Below are positions 55,563-64,000 of a stretch of DNA of 64,000 bases, piece after piece. The notes beneath the pieces are model-generated. The model was not told the DNA's origin. It worked only from the letters and a program-made list of their open reading frames with translations, and ran no database searches. Each line of letters opens with the position of its first letter. Within the stretch, counting starts at the first letter, position 1. The stretch spans positions 62,001 to 126,000 of the forward strand of contig NZ_VTWH01000005.1 in NCBI RefSeq assembly GCF_008369445.1. The letters run 5' to 3'. The position numbers and the translations under genes are program-made. This DNA is from Aureimonas fodinaquatilis. Lineage in GTDB: Bacteria > Pseudomonadota > Alphaproteobacteria > Rhizobiales > Rhizobiaceae.

Positions 55563-56945
55563 AATCAGCTTCTCATCTTCATGCAGGTAAAAGCGCACCG
55601 TGCCTTTTTGCGTGCGTTTGCCGAAATACAGCGCCTGATCCGCTTTGCGCAGCAGGTCGACGCCCATGACCCCTTCTGTGGGTGACAGGGCAACGCCAAT
55701 GGTTATGCCAACGCGGGTGACGATTCCATCAAACTCGATCGGGCTGCTGACCCGGCGTATCATGCGCTCGCCCAGCGCACGCACGGCAGCAACATCTGTC
55801 TGGCCAAGCAAAAGTGCTGCAAATTCGTCACCACCCAGCCGGTAGACATTGGACCCGGTGGGCAGAAGTGCGCGCATGCGGCGCGCGGTTTCGCGCAAGA
55901 CCTCATCGCCCACATCATGGCCATAGGTGTCATTGACGATCTTGAACCCGTCAAGGTCCAGATACATGATGGAAAATTCCGGCATGCTGCGCTGTGAGGC
56001 AGTGAGAGCCTGCAGCCGCTCAGTCAATGCCAACCGATTGGGCAGGCCAGTCAGCATATCGCGTGAGGCGCGCGCTTCACTGGCCTGCAACCGTGTTGAA
56101 GACTCCATGGCCTGATGCAGCACAAAGCCTGTCGCTCCGGCTATGCCGGTCAGAAGCAGAAGCAGCGGTGGCAACAGGCTCAACAGGATGGCCCGGCCCG
56201 GCTTTTTGCCTTCCCAGGCCAGTTGCCGCACAACACGGCCATCGGCCGTTACCAGCGGGATTGCGCTTTCGGTGGCTAGGCCGCTGTCCACAACTTGCAG
56301 TTCATCCAGACCGAGCACCGCTGCGGTTGCGTCAAGCTGATCCTGCGTCATAAACTCCACCAGCACCAGAGTGTGCTGGGCAAAGATGCTGGAATGATCG
56401 GGCCGGTCAAATGGCCGCAGCGGCGCCACTGCCGCCAATGCCAGTTGATTGTTGACCAGAATGGTGCCGACAACAGAGGTGCCTGTGCCGCTTTTCAGCC
56501 GCTCACGCAGCAGCGCCAGAAGGCCGTTCTTCAGAATATCCTTGATTCTGCCGGTGTAGGGTGAACCGCCGACCATGCCGTAGGTCATGCGGCCGCTGCC
56601 ATCCAGCACGAACACCATGTCAAACCCATAGCGCCCCAGCACCGCTGGGCCAAACCGCCTGTTGGCCCAGCGGTGGTTGGATTGCTCCACCAGATTAACG
56701 AAAGCCTCGTCCCACTGGGCATAATCTTCGGCGATACGGCGCAGCTCTCGCAACTGGGAGTCTACGAACCCTTGTGCCAACTGCACCTCATGGCGATGCA
56801 CATCCGCAGTTTGGCGAAAGCTGAAGAACACGGTCACGGCCAGTATCATGACGATGAGCAGGCCAACAATAATGCCGATCAGCCATACGAAACGCGGGTG
56901 AAACGACCGCACTATCGCACGCTGCCGCTTTCGAAGCTGATACAT
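55557..56945 (-). CDS. CHASE4-GGDEF diguanylate cyclase
   Basis: 462 aa. Membrane helices at about 20-42 and 252-276 enclose a periplasmic CHASE4 sensor (DYAQWDEAFVNLVEQSNHRW, RYGFDMVFVLDGSG). The cytoplasmic GGDEF domain starts DMLTGLPNR (297-304), with YLDLDGFKIVND and an intact catalytic GGDEF at 371-375. It makes c-di-GMP from two GTP. The position of the inhibitory I-site (RxxD, five residues before GGDEF) reads PTGS, so product inhibition is unlikely. No EAL domain. The stop lies within the terminator hairpin shared with pccA. Confidence 0.92.
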   Translation of the reverse strand: MYQLRKRQRAIVRSFHPRFVWLIGIIVGLLIVMILAVTVFFSFRQTADVHRHEVQLAQGFVDSQLRELRRIAEDYAQWDEAFVNLVEQSNHRWANRRFGPAVLGRYGFDMVFVLDGSGRMTYGMVGGSPYTGRIKDILKNGLLALLRERLKSGTGTSVVGTILVNNQLALAAVAPLRPFDRPDHSSIFAQHTLVLVEFMTQDQLDATAAVLGLDELQVVDSGLATESAIPLVTADGRVVRQLAWEGKKPGRAILLSLLPPLLLLLTGIAGATGFVLHQAMESSTRLQASEARASRDMLTGLPNRLALTERLQALTASQRSMPEFSIMYLDLDGFKIVNDTYGHDVGDEVLRETARRMRALLPTGSNVYRLGGDEFAALLLGQTDVAAVRALGERMIRRVSSPIEFDGIVTRVGITIGVALSPTEGVMGVDLLRKADQALYFGKRTQKGTVRFYLHEDEKLIA

Positions 56946-57083
56946 TCAAAGGGCCGCCACAGACACAAGCGAGTCAAATTATAATATAAATATATGTCAT
57001 ACAGAAGAAACTTGGGGTAGATTTCTTTGCCTGTTGCGGGTGTTTCCCTTACAACCCGCACGGGTGTCATTCATTTGCAGGGC

Positions 57084-58298
57084 ATGGTATTGCGAGAACT
57101 GGATGCAGATTGCGCCATCGTTGGCGGAGGCCCAGCGGGCATGATGCTGGCAGTCCTGCTGGCAAAGTCCGGAATCGACGTGGTGTTGATGGAAAAGCAC
57201 GCGGATTTTCTGCGCGATTTCCGCGGCGATACCATCCACCCGTCCACGCTGGAGGTGATGCGTGAGATTGGGCTGCTGGAACAGTTGCTTGCGCTGCCAC
57301 ATACTCGTGCCAACTCGTTGCAGGCGGAAATCGGTGGCGCGCAAGTTACCATTGCGGACTTTTCGAGATTGCCGGTGGGGTGCCGCTACATTGCCTTCAT
57401 GCCGCAATGGGATTTTCTCAACCTGCTGGCGCAGGAAGCCAAAGCCGCCGGTCTGCGGCTGGAAATGCCGGCAAAGGTGACAGGCCTGATCGAGGCAGAC
57501 GGCCGCGTCTGTGGTGTGAATGCAGAGACAGCAGATGGCGAACTTGCCGTGCGGGCAGGGCTGGTCGTGGTGGCAGAAGGTCGCAAGTCAGGCCTGCGTG
57601 AAGCGGCAGGGCTGGAGGTCGATAATTTTGGCTTACCGGGCGAAGTCCTGTGGTTTCGACTGTCGCATCAGCCAGACGATCCGCCCTATACGATGAGCCA
57701 TGCCGGGCCGCAGCAGGGTCTGGTGATGATTGACCGCGGAGCCTTCTGGCAGTGCGGCTATATTCTGCGCAGCGAAAGCCATGCCGCTATTCAGCAGAAG
57801 GGCATTGACGCGTTTCGCGCTATGGTGGCACCGGCGCTGCCATTGCCGGCCAGCCGGCTGGATGAAGTCACCTCGTTTGACGATGTGCAATTATTGACCA
57901 TTCGCATAGACCGGTTGCGGCGCTGGTGGAAGCCGGGCCTTCTGTGCATCGGTGATGCGGCGCACGCCATGTCGCCAATTGGCGGCGTAGGGGTTAATCT
58001 GGCCATTCAGGATGCGGTGGCAGCCGCGAATATTCTGACAGGCCCCCTGCGCAAAGGGGGAGTGTCGGACGCACATCTGGCGGCGGTGCAAAAGCGGCGT
58101 GAATGGCCGGCCAGGCTGACGCAGAAACTTCAGGTCATGATGCAGAAGGGCGCGAAAAAACGCCGTGAAGCCGGCTCCACCGCCGGCCCGCCCGGCATCA
58201 TGCGAAAAATCGCCCGCTGGCCAGTGCTCGCCCATCTCACCGGGCGGTTGATCGGACTTGGCATCCGACCGGAACATGTCAAGCGCCAGAAATACTAG
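57084..58298 (+). CDS. FAD-dependent monooxygenase
   Basis: 404 aa from ATG 57084 ([16 protein letters not shown]); a TTG at 57027 would add 19 residues and I cannot exclude it. GGGPAGMM binds the FAD adenosine, [11 protein letters not shown] is typical of the hydroxylase (PHBH) group, and [23 protein letters not shown] is the second FAD motif. The C-terminus is basic. Substrate unknown; such enzymes hydroxylate aromatics or act in cofactor synthesis. Its stop overlaps that of convergent glpK. Confidence 0.82.
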   Translation: MVLRELDADCAIVGGGPAGMMLAVLLAKSGIDVVLMEKHADFLRDFRGDTIHPSTLEVMREIGLLEQLLALPHTRANSLQAEIGGAQVTIADFSRLPVGCRYIAFMPQWDFLNLLAQEAKAAGLRLEMPAKVTGLIEADGRVCGVNAETADGELAVRAGLVVVAEGRKSGLREAAGLEVDNFGLPGEVLWFRLSHQPDDPPYTMSHAGPQQGLVMIDRGAFWQCGYILRSESHAAIQQKGIDAFRAMVAPALPLPASRLDEVTSFDDVQLLTIRIDRLRRWWKPGLLCIGDAAHAMSPIGGVGVNLAIQDAVAAANILTGPLRKGGVSDAHLAAVQKRREWPARLTQKLQVMMQKGAKKRREAGSTAGPPGIMRKIARWPVLAHLTGRLIGLGIRPEHVKRQKY

Positions 58299-59788
58299 CT
58301 ATGATTGCTCAACGTCCGGTTCACTGCATCGCGCCAGCCCTTCAGCTTGCGGTCACGCTCTTTTGCGCTCATTTGCGGCTGAAACCGGCTCTCCAGCCGC
58401 CACCGCGCCGAAAACCCGTCCATTCCCGGCCACACGCCCGAATGGTGTCCGGCAAGCCAGGCCGCACCCAGGGCTGTAGTTTCCAAAATAACCGGTCGGT
58501 CCACTGGTGCATCCAGAATGTCGGCCAGGCGCTGCATGGTCCAGTCAGATGCCACCATGCCGCCATCAACCCGCAGAACGGTGTCTGACGCCTGCGGAAA
58601 GTCCCGCCGCATGGCGTCCAGCAGATCGGCTGTCTGGTAACAAACTGCTTCCAGTGCCGCCCGGGCAAATTCGTTTGGGCCGGTGTTTCGCGTCAGGCCA
58701 AAAAATGCGCCCCGTGCATCAGCATCCCAATGCGGCGCGCCCAGCCCGGTAAAGGCTGGAACAAGGTATACGTCTTCACCGTCATCCGCCATCGCTGCCA
58801 TGCGGCCGGTTTCATCTGCCCGTTCAATCAGGTGCAAACCATCGCGCAGCCATTGCACGCTGGCTCCGGCAACAAAGATGGATCCTTCCAAGGCATAGGT
58901 GTTACGGCCTTGCAGCCGATAGGCAATCGTCGTCAACAGCCGGTTTCGGGAAACGGCGCGTTGTTCGCCTGTGTTCAACACCGCAAAGCAGCCAGTGCCG
59001 TAGGTGCTTTTCAGCATGCCCGGCGCGAAACAGGCTTGCCCCACTGTGGCCGCCTGCTGGTCTCCCGCAATACCGCAAATCGCAATAGCCACGCCAAACA
59101 GATCAGGATCGGTGGTGCCAAAATCTGCCGCGCAGTCTTTGACGTCGGGCAGCAATGCTTCCGGAATGGAAAACAGACGCAGAAGATCCTCATCCCATTC
59201 ATTGCGATTGATATTGAACAGCAGGGTGCGGGAGGCATTGGTTGCGTCGGTGGCGTGGACACGTCCGCCTGTCAAACGCCACAGAATGAAGCTGTCGACT
59301 GTGCCGAAGGCCAACTCGCCAGCTTCCGCCCTCTGCCGCGCGCCCGGCACATGGTCCAATATCCAACCCAGTTTGGTTGCTGAAAAATAAGGATCGAGCA
59401 GCAGGCCTGTGCGCTCATTCACCATCGACTCATTGCCGCCAGCCGCCAGATTCCGGCACAAGGCGCTGGTGCGTCGGTCCTGCCAGACTATGGCATTGTG
59501 CACGGGTTTGCCCGTTGCTCGCTCCCACAGAACCACGGTTTCCCGCTGGTTTGTAATGCCAATGGCTGCAATGTCCGCCGCCGATAGTGCCGCGTCTGCC
59601 AGTGCCGTGCGGATGGTGGCAACTGTGCTTTCCCACAAATCTTCCGGGTTGTGCTCTACCCAGCCGGGGTGAGGGAAATGCTGGGGAAACTCCTGCTGTC
59701 CCACGCCCCGCACGCGCAGCTTCTCGTCAAAAACAATGGCGCGGGTGGATGTTGTTCCCTGATCAATCGCAAGCACATAGCCTGGCAT
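58295..59788 (-). CDS. glpK: Glycerol kinase
   Basis: 497 aa, full length. [13 protein letters not shown] (9-21) is the phosphate-1 block, TNQRET and a C-terminal [10 protein letters not shown] the others of the FGGY family. Phosphorylates glycerol to sn-glycerol 3-phosphate. ATG 59788 has GGGAGGA at five nt. glpF and glpD are not beside it; instead it follows ackA by 22 nt. The stop shares the tetranucleotide CTAG with the convergent monooxygenase stop. Confidence 0.96.
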   Translation of the reverse strand: MPGYVLAIDQGTTSTRAIVFDEKLRVRGVGQQEFPQHFPHPGWVEHNPEDLWESTVATIRTALADAALSAADIAAIGITNQRETVVLWERATGKPVHNAIVWQDRRTSALCRNLAAGGNESMVNERTGLLLDPYFSATKLGWILDHVPGARQRAEAGELAFGTVDSFILWRLTGGRVHATDATNASRTLLFNINRNEWDEDLLRLFSIPEALLPDVKDCAADFGTTDPDLFGVAIAICGIAGDQQAATVGQACFAPGMLKSTYGTGCFAVLNTGEQRAVSRNRLLTTIAYRLQGRNTYALEGSIFVAGASVQWLRDGLHLIERADETGRMAAMADDGEDVYLVPAFTGLGAPHWDADARGAFFGLTRNTGPNEFARAALEAVCYQTADLLDAMRRDFPQASDTVLRVDGGMVASDWTMQRLADILDAPVDRPVILETTALGAAWLAGHHSGVWPGMDGFSARWRLESRFQPQMSAKERDRKLKGWRDAVNRTLSNHS

Positions 59789-59810
59789 GGTATCCTCCCC
59801 CGCCTTTGCT

Positions 59811-60974
59811 TCATTGTTCCAGCAGCGTTGCCATACCCTCGGCCATGGCCAGTTCTTCATTGGTTTTCAAAACAAGGCAGCCAATTCTGCTGTTCTTGTC
59901 TGCAATGTCCACTGCGCCGCTGTCATTGGCAGCTTCATTCAGTTCCAGGCCCAGCCAGCCTGCAGCATTGGCAAGTCGGGCGCGAACCGGGGCGGAATTT
60001 TCGCCAATGCCGGCCGTGAAGACCAGATGGTCGACCCCGCCCATGCTGGCGGCCAGCGCGCCAATCTGCCGTGAAACACTGAGCACAAAATAATCCAGCG
60101 TTTCCTGCGCATCGTCCGAGGTGTCGGCAAGCAGAGATTGCATGTCGCCGCTGGTACCCGAAAGTCCGGCAAGTCCGGATTTCCTGTAAAGCAAGTCTTC
60201 CACCGCCTGCGGCTGCATGCCTTTGCGCAGCATCAGATGCAGCAATATGCCGGGATCAATAGTCCCGCATCTTGTGGCCATAACTGGCCCGTCCAGCGGC
60301 GAAAAACCCATGGTGGTGGCAAGGCTGTGGCCGTTTTGCATTGCGCACAGGCTGGAGCCGCTGCCAAGATGCAGCACAATGACCTTGCCGCCAGCCTCAC
60401 AGCCGAAACGCTTGCGCAGTTGCCCTGAAATGAATTGGAATGACAGGCCATGAAAGCCGTAAGAAATCATACCCTCATCAATCAAGGCGCGGGGCAGGCC
60501 ATATAATTTCTGAAGCTTTGGCCGGTTGGCATGAAACGCCGTGTCAAAGCAGCCAATCTGCACTGCATCCGGAAAATGCTTCTGCGCCTCTGCCACGATG
60601 GCCAGGTTATAAGGCTGGTGCAATGGAGCCAGTGGTTCCAGCTCTCGCAGTTTGGCAAGGGTTTGGCTGGTCAGCACGGCCGGTTTTGTGAATTCAACTC
60701 CACCATGCACAATCCGGTGGCCTATGGCAGCAATGCGCAGGTTTGGGAACCTGTCTGCCAGCCGCTTCAGCACATAGGCCAAAGCATCATCCATGCTCAG
60801 GGAAGCGCCAGAAAAAGCGTGCTTTTCGCTTTGGTCATCAGCCGTTTCAAGTTGAAAACGGGGTGCGCTGCCCATTGCGGAAATTGCCCCTCGGCAAATT
60901 TCGGCCAGGGCGCGGTCAAACACCGCAAACTTAAGGCTGGAAGAACCGGCATTCAGCACAAGCAGGTGGCTCAT
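59811..60974 (-). CDS. ackA: Acetate kinase
   Basis: 387 aa. NAGSSSLKF (8-16), [19 protein letters not shown] and the C-terminal [13 protein letters not shown] are the acetate-kinase blocks; length is near the usual 400. Interconverts acetyl phosphate and acetate with ATP. Overlaps the pta stop by four bases (ATGA), so the two are made together. Confidence 0.95.
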   Translation of the reverse strand: MSHLLVLNAGSSSLKFAVFDRALAEICRGAISAMGSAPRFQLETADDQSEKHAFSGASLSMDDALAYVLKRLADRFPNLRIAAIGHRIVHGGVEFTKPAVLTSQTLAKLRELEPLAPLHQPYNLAIVAEAQKHFPDAVQIGCFDTAFHANRPKLQKLYGLPRALIDEGMISYGFHGLSFQFISGQLRKRFGCEAGGKVIVLHLGSGSSLCAMQNGHSLATTMGFSPLDGPVMATRCGTIDPGILLHLMLRKGMQPQAVEDLLYRKSGLAGLSGTSGDMQSLLADTSDDAQETLDYFVLSVSRQIGALAASMGGVDHLVFTAGIGENSAPVRARLANAAGWLGLELNEAANDSGAVDIADKNSRIGCLVLKTNEELAMAEGMATLLEQ

Positions 60975-61984
60975 TGCTGTGCGGTCTCCTTTTCATAGCG
61001 GACTGCTTCCTGATACCGCGCGACCATCAAAGCCGCAGCGGCAGAGGCCAACCGTGAAAGGCGTCCGTCTGCCCGGCTGGTCAGAATGATCGGCACACGC
61101 GCACCCATGACAATACCGGCGGATTCCGCATTGGCCAGATAGAAAAGCTGCTTGGCCATCATGTTGCCCGCCTCGATATCAGGCACAATCAGTATATCCG
61201 CACATCCCGCCACGGAAGACACAATACCCTTCCGCTCCGCGGCTTCCAGGGACACGGCATTGTCAAACGCCAGCGGGCCGTCCAGCTCACCGCCGGTAAT
61301 CTGCCCACGGTCCGCCATTTTGCACAGAGCCGCCGCATCCAGCGTGGCCTGCATCGAAGAGTGCACCGTTTCCACCGCTGCAAGCAGAGCCACTTTGGGG
61401 CGGGAAACGCCCAAGGCCTGCGCGCAATCAATGGCGTTCTGAACAATATCGGCCTTGGTGGCCAGATCCGGCAAAATGTTAATGGCCGCGTCGGATATGA
61501 ACAGCGGGCGTGGGTAAGTCGGCACATCCATGATGAAAACATGGCTCATGCGCCGGTCTGTTCGCAAGCCGGTGGCTCGGTTCACCGCCGCAGCCAGCAG
61601 CTCATCGGTGTGCAGGCTGCCTTTCATCAGAGCGCCAACTTCACCGTTTCGGGCCATGGTGCAGGCAGCTTCCGCGGCGGCGTGGCTGTGCTCTACATTC
61701 ACAATGGTGGTGGCGCTGATATCGTGACCGGCCGCGGCCGCGGCTTTGCGAATTTTGTGCTCCGGCCCGATCAGGATTGGGTCTATCAGCCCGAGCAGAC
61801 CTGCTTCCAGCGCACCTTCCAGCGATATGGCATCAACCGGGTGCACAATTGCGGTTCGTACCGGTGCGCTGGAGAGTTTTTGAAACGACTCTCCGCTTTG
61901 TTGCACACCAGAAGTCCCGGCCATGTTCAACAGCCGGTCCAGTTGGGAAACCCGTTCGCCAGCTTTTGGCTGGAGCGCTGTCAT
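60971..61984 (-). CDS. pta: Phosphate acetyltransferase (short type)
   Basis: 337 aa containing only the PTA/PTB catalytic domain, unlike the 700-aa E. coli enzyme. RPLFISDAAINILPDLATKADIVQNAI, VALLAAVETVHSSMQAT and IVPDIEAGNMMAKQLFYLANA are the family blocks. Makes acetyl phosphate from acetyl-CoA, and may accept butyryl or propionyl groups, since this family includes PTB-like proteins. Follows trxA by 12 nt and precedes ackA with overlap. Confidence 0.9.
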   Translation of the reverse strand: MTALQPKAGERVSQLDRLLNMAGTSGVQQSGESFQKLSSAPVRTAIVHPVDAISLEGALEAGLLGLIDPILIGPEHKIRKAAAAAGHDISATTIVNVEHSHAAAEAACTMARNGEVGALMKGSLHTDELLAAAVNRATGLRTDRRMSHVFIMDVPTYPRPLFISDAAINILPDLATKADIVQNAIDCAQALGVSRPKVALLAAVETVHSSMQATLDAAALCKMADRGQITGGELDGPLAFDNAVSLEAAERKGIVSSVAGCADILIVPDIEAGNMMAKQLFYLANAESAGIVMGARVPIILTSRADGRLSRLASAAAALMVARYQEAVRYEKETAQQ

Positions 61985-61996
61985 CCCGCGCAGCCG

Positions 61997-62320
61997 TCAG
62001 GCGGAAATGTTTGAGTTGATCCAGGCCACGAGTTTGGACTTGGGTGCAGCGCCAACCTGCACAGATGCCTGCTGGCCATCCTTGAACAACATCAGCGTCG
62101 GAATCGAGCGTACGCCGTATTGAGCCGCAAGGTCCGGGTTTTCGTCGATGTTAACCTTGACGATCTGCACTGCACTGTTTTCCTCGGAGATCTCTTCAAG
62201 GCTTGGCGCAATCATTTTGCAGGGTCCACACCATTCGGCCCAGAAGTCTACCACAACTGGTTTTGCAGACTGCAGAACATCTGAATCAAAGGAAGCAATG
62301 TCGGTTTTCTTCGTGGCCAT
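61997..62320 (-). CDS. trxA: Thioredoxin
   Basis: 107 aa cytoplasmic thioredoxin with active site WCGPC (Cys31, Cys34) and cis-Pro in [11 protein letters not shown] 62320 (MATKKTDI) has GGAG at six nt; a start ten codons earlier is less likely. Follows addA by 112 nt, an adjacency seen across Rhizobiales. Confidence 0.97.
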   Translation of the reverse strand: MATKKTDIASFDSDVLQSAKPVVVDFWAEWCGPCKMIAPSLEEISEENSAVQIVKVNIDENPDLAAQYGVRSIPTLMLFKDGQQASVQVGAAPKSKLVAWINSNISA

Positions 62321-62432
62321 GGAAGGCTCCGCTTGCGCGCCACAGGGCATGGCGCTGTGAAAGAAATTTGAACGCCGCCGAATGCGACAGCGCCTCTCCT
62401 GAATACTTAGTTAGAAATTTTTTTCCCGGCCT

Positions 62433-64000
62433 TCAAGTCTCCAACCGCAACTGATCACTGTTCAATGTCAGAAGCGCTGGCCCATGAGTGTACAAAAGCG
62501 CGGCACGAATGCGATGCTGTGGATAAAGCGGGGCCAGCAGGGCGGCATATAGCGCAAGTTGCAGTCTGTGCGGTTTCGGTACATCTTCTGCGCGCGCCGG
62601 GAAGGGGCGATTGGTTTTGTAATCCACCAGCAGAACCTCATTGCCGTCAATCGCCAGCCGGTCGATCAAGCCATTCACCGGCAAGCTGCGGCCATTGAGG
62701 GAAACGGTACCGGCAATGGCAACCTCGGCCCTGCTTCCTGGTTGAAACAGCGCGGCAAATTGCGGGTCTTCCAGAATGACTGTCACGGAGGCCAGGAGGG
62801 CTGCGCGCTCGTTCTGCGCCCAGTCTGCTGCAGATTTTTCCAGAAAACGCTCGCCTGCAGGCTGGCGCTCTTGCAATGGCAGCTCAGGCAGAACCTGTAA
62901 CAGCCGGTGCGTGAGCTGACCCCGCAAAATCGCCTTTTCCGGTGCCATTGCCGTGGCAAACACCGGTGAGCCAATGGCTTCTGCGTCAGCTTCTTCAATA
63001 TACTGGCCGCCTGCGGCTGAAGGAGCCAGCGGGCGAGGGCCGGTTTTTTCCGGGGGAAGGGGGGAAAGGTCAATAGGGCGAAGCGCGGGCTCTCTGAACG
63101 GAGAAGAATCAAGGGCAGCCGGCGTGATTTGCGGCAGCTCACCAAAGCGCCAGCCAGTGATTTCGTTTCGGGCATCTCGCAAAACCGTGCTCACAGGTCC
63201 CAGCGCTTCGGTAGCCTGTTTCAGCCAGGTTGTGTCTTTTGTCTCGATCTTGCCGGTCAAGCCGCAGACCACCAGCCTGTCTGCAGCTCTCGTCAGGCCG
63301 ACATAAAACAAGCGGCGATATTCATCTTCCGCCCGCTGCTTTTCCCGCTCTGCCAAAGTTTCAACGGCACGGTTTTTGAAAGTCTTGTTGGGCACCCAAA
63401 GAAAACCCGGTTGTCGCTTTGGCGGCAGACCGGGCATGTCTTCCCACTCAATCAGCTTTGCAGCGTGCTGGCTTACAAAGGCCGCAGAACCGGGATCGAC
63501 CAGAAACACCACCGGCGCTTCCAGGCCCTTGGAAGCGTGGACCGTCATAATCCGCACTTCACCATGCGCCTCGGCCATTTCACGGCGCACCGTGGGCGGA
63601 CTGGCTGCCAGATTGGCGAGAAAACTATCGAGACTGCTTTGCCCCTCGCTTTCGGCCTTGAGCGCCAGATCCAGAAAAGCATCCAGCACTTCGCCGGTGT
63701 CACGCCCAAGCCGGGATGCCAGCCGCGTGCGGCCGCCCTCCGGCCCGAGAATGCGTGCATAGAAGCTGAAAACGCCGCCATATCCCGCGCGCCCGCGCAG
63801 CTCTTCCAGCCGGTTGAAGGCATAATGCGCCTTCCGCCACACACGGTCCTTTTCCACCACAAAATCCGGCAGCAGGTCAGCACCATTTTCCGCCGCCAGC
63901 AGGCGCAGCGCCAGATACAATGCCTGTGGCCGATCTGCCCGGCGCGAAAGCGCCAATGCCATCAGGTCATCATCGGTGAAATCAAACAGCGGGCTCTTCA
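62433..64000 (-). CDS. addA: Double-strand break repair helicase-nuclease AddA (partial, C-terminal part)
   Basis: About 522 residues of the C-terminus; the frame runs off the right edge, so the N-terminal helicase motifs are outside. Visible parts are UvrD-type motifs (IMTVHASKGLEAPVVFLVD, RRLFYVGLTRAADRL) and the RecB-like nuclease domain with LIDRLAI and VDYKTNRP, whose Asp and Lys are catalytic. With AddB it resects double-strand breaks to start recombination. Alphaproteobacterial AddA by gene context with trxA. Stop TGA at 62433. Confidence 0.93.
   Translation of the reverse strand, partial: KSPLFDFTDDDLMALALSRRADRPQALYLALRLLAAENGADLLPDFVVEKDRVWRKAHYAFNRLEELRGRAGYGGVFSFYARILGPEGGRTRLASRLGRDTGEVLDAFLDLALKAESEGQSSLDSFLANLAASPPTVRREMAEAHGEVRIMTVHASKGLEAPVVFLVDPGSAAFVSQHAAKLIEWEDMPGLPPKRQPGFLWVPNKTFKNRAVETLAEREKQRAEDEYRRLFYVGLTRAADRLVVCGLTGKIETKDTTWLKQATEALGPVSTVLRDARNEITGWRFGELPQITPAALDSSPFREPALRPIDLSPLPPEKTGPRPLAPSAAGGQYIEEADAEAIGSPVFATAMAPEKAILRGQLTHRLLQVLPELPLQERQPAGERFLEKSAADWAQNERAALLASVTVILEDPQFAALFQPGSRAEVAIAGTVSLNGRSLPVNGLIDRLAIDGNEVLLVDYKTNRPFPARAEDVPKPHRLQLALYAALLAPLYPQHRIRAALLYTHGPALLTLNSDQLRLET

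Noticed and set aside
1-64000. tRNA, rRNA, CRISPR, prophage, integrase and transposase genes
   Set aside because: Looked for and not found. The dispersed repeats lack CRISPR spacing and any encoded transposase.

Overview
The window reads as chromosomal core DNA of an alphaproteobacterium, most likely Hyphomicrobiales (Rhizobiales). Evidence is the trpF-trpB-trpA-accD-folC cluster, an alphaproteobacterial AddA, an ActR/RegA regulator, IalB, DUF2852, PmtA-type methyltransferases, a fused indolepyruvate oxidoreductase, and a candidate AbcR-type small RNA beside polA. I saw no rRNA, tRNA, CRISPR array, integrase, transposase or phage gene. The species cannot be named from what I can see.

Layout. 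1-4 kb: 3' end of an FtsX-type permease with a His-rich loop, then an iron-type alcohol dehydrogenase/succinate-semialdehyde dehydrogenase operon behind overlapping palindromes. 4.4-10.9 kb: actR, hrpB, an SDR, a DUF308 membrane protein and two tandem PmtA-like methyltransferases. 11-17 kb: dnaJ, dnaK and a class A penicillin-binding protein. 17-24.5 kb: a TPR/glycosyltransferase-like protein, folC, accD, trpA, trpB, trpF and a YgjP-like metallopeptidase. 24.5-31 kb: DUF2852, intracellular PHB depolymerase, DUF1330, pyrF, polA and the small RNA. 31-37 kb: an M20 peptidase, a three-gene phospholipid module (CDP-alcohol phosphatidyltransferase, PlsC, CdsA) and a hexapeptide acetyltransferase. 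36-41 kb: an Lrp/AsnC regulator with indolepyruvate ferredoxin oxidoreductase, then a MarR regulator. 41-46 kb: an imelysin / di-haem DUF1111 / imelysin / DUF1513 operon that looks like envelope iron handling. 46-52 kb: ialB, a polyol dehydrogenase, a membrane alpha/beta hydrolase and a TPP enzyme. 52-57 kb: propionyl-CoA carboxylase (pccB, pccA) and a CHASE4-GGDEF cyclase. 57-64 kb: a flavin monooxygenase, glpK, ackA, a short pta, trxA and the C-terminal part of addA.

The metabolic genes suit a heterotroph that stores PHB and uses short-chain acids, aromatic amino acids, glycerol and 4-hydroxybutyrate-like compounds. Most genes are ordinary core genes. The unusual signals lie between genes: a roughly 100-bp dispersed repeat with imperfect terminal inverted repeats in at least six copies, several long perfect hairpins in operon gaps, and the small RNA. 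The least understood protein-coding groups are the imelysin/di-haem operon and the phospholipid module, which has a degenerate CDP-alcohol motif.
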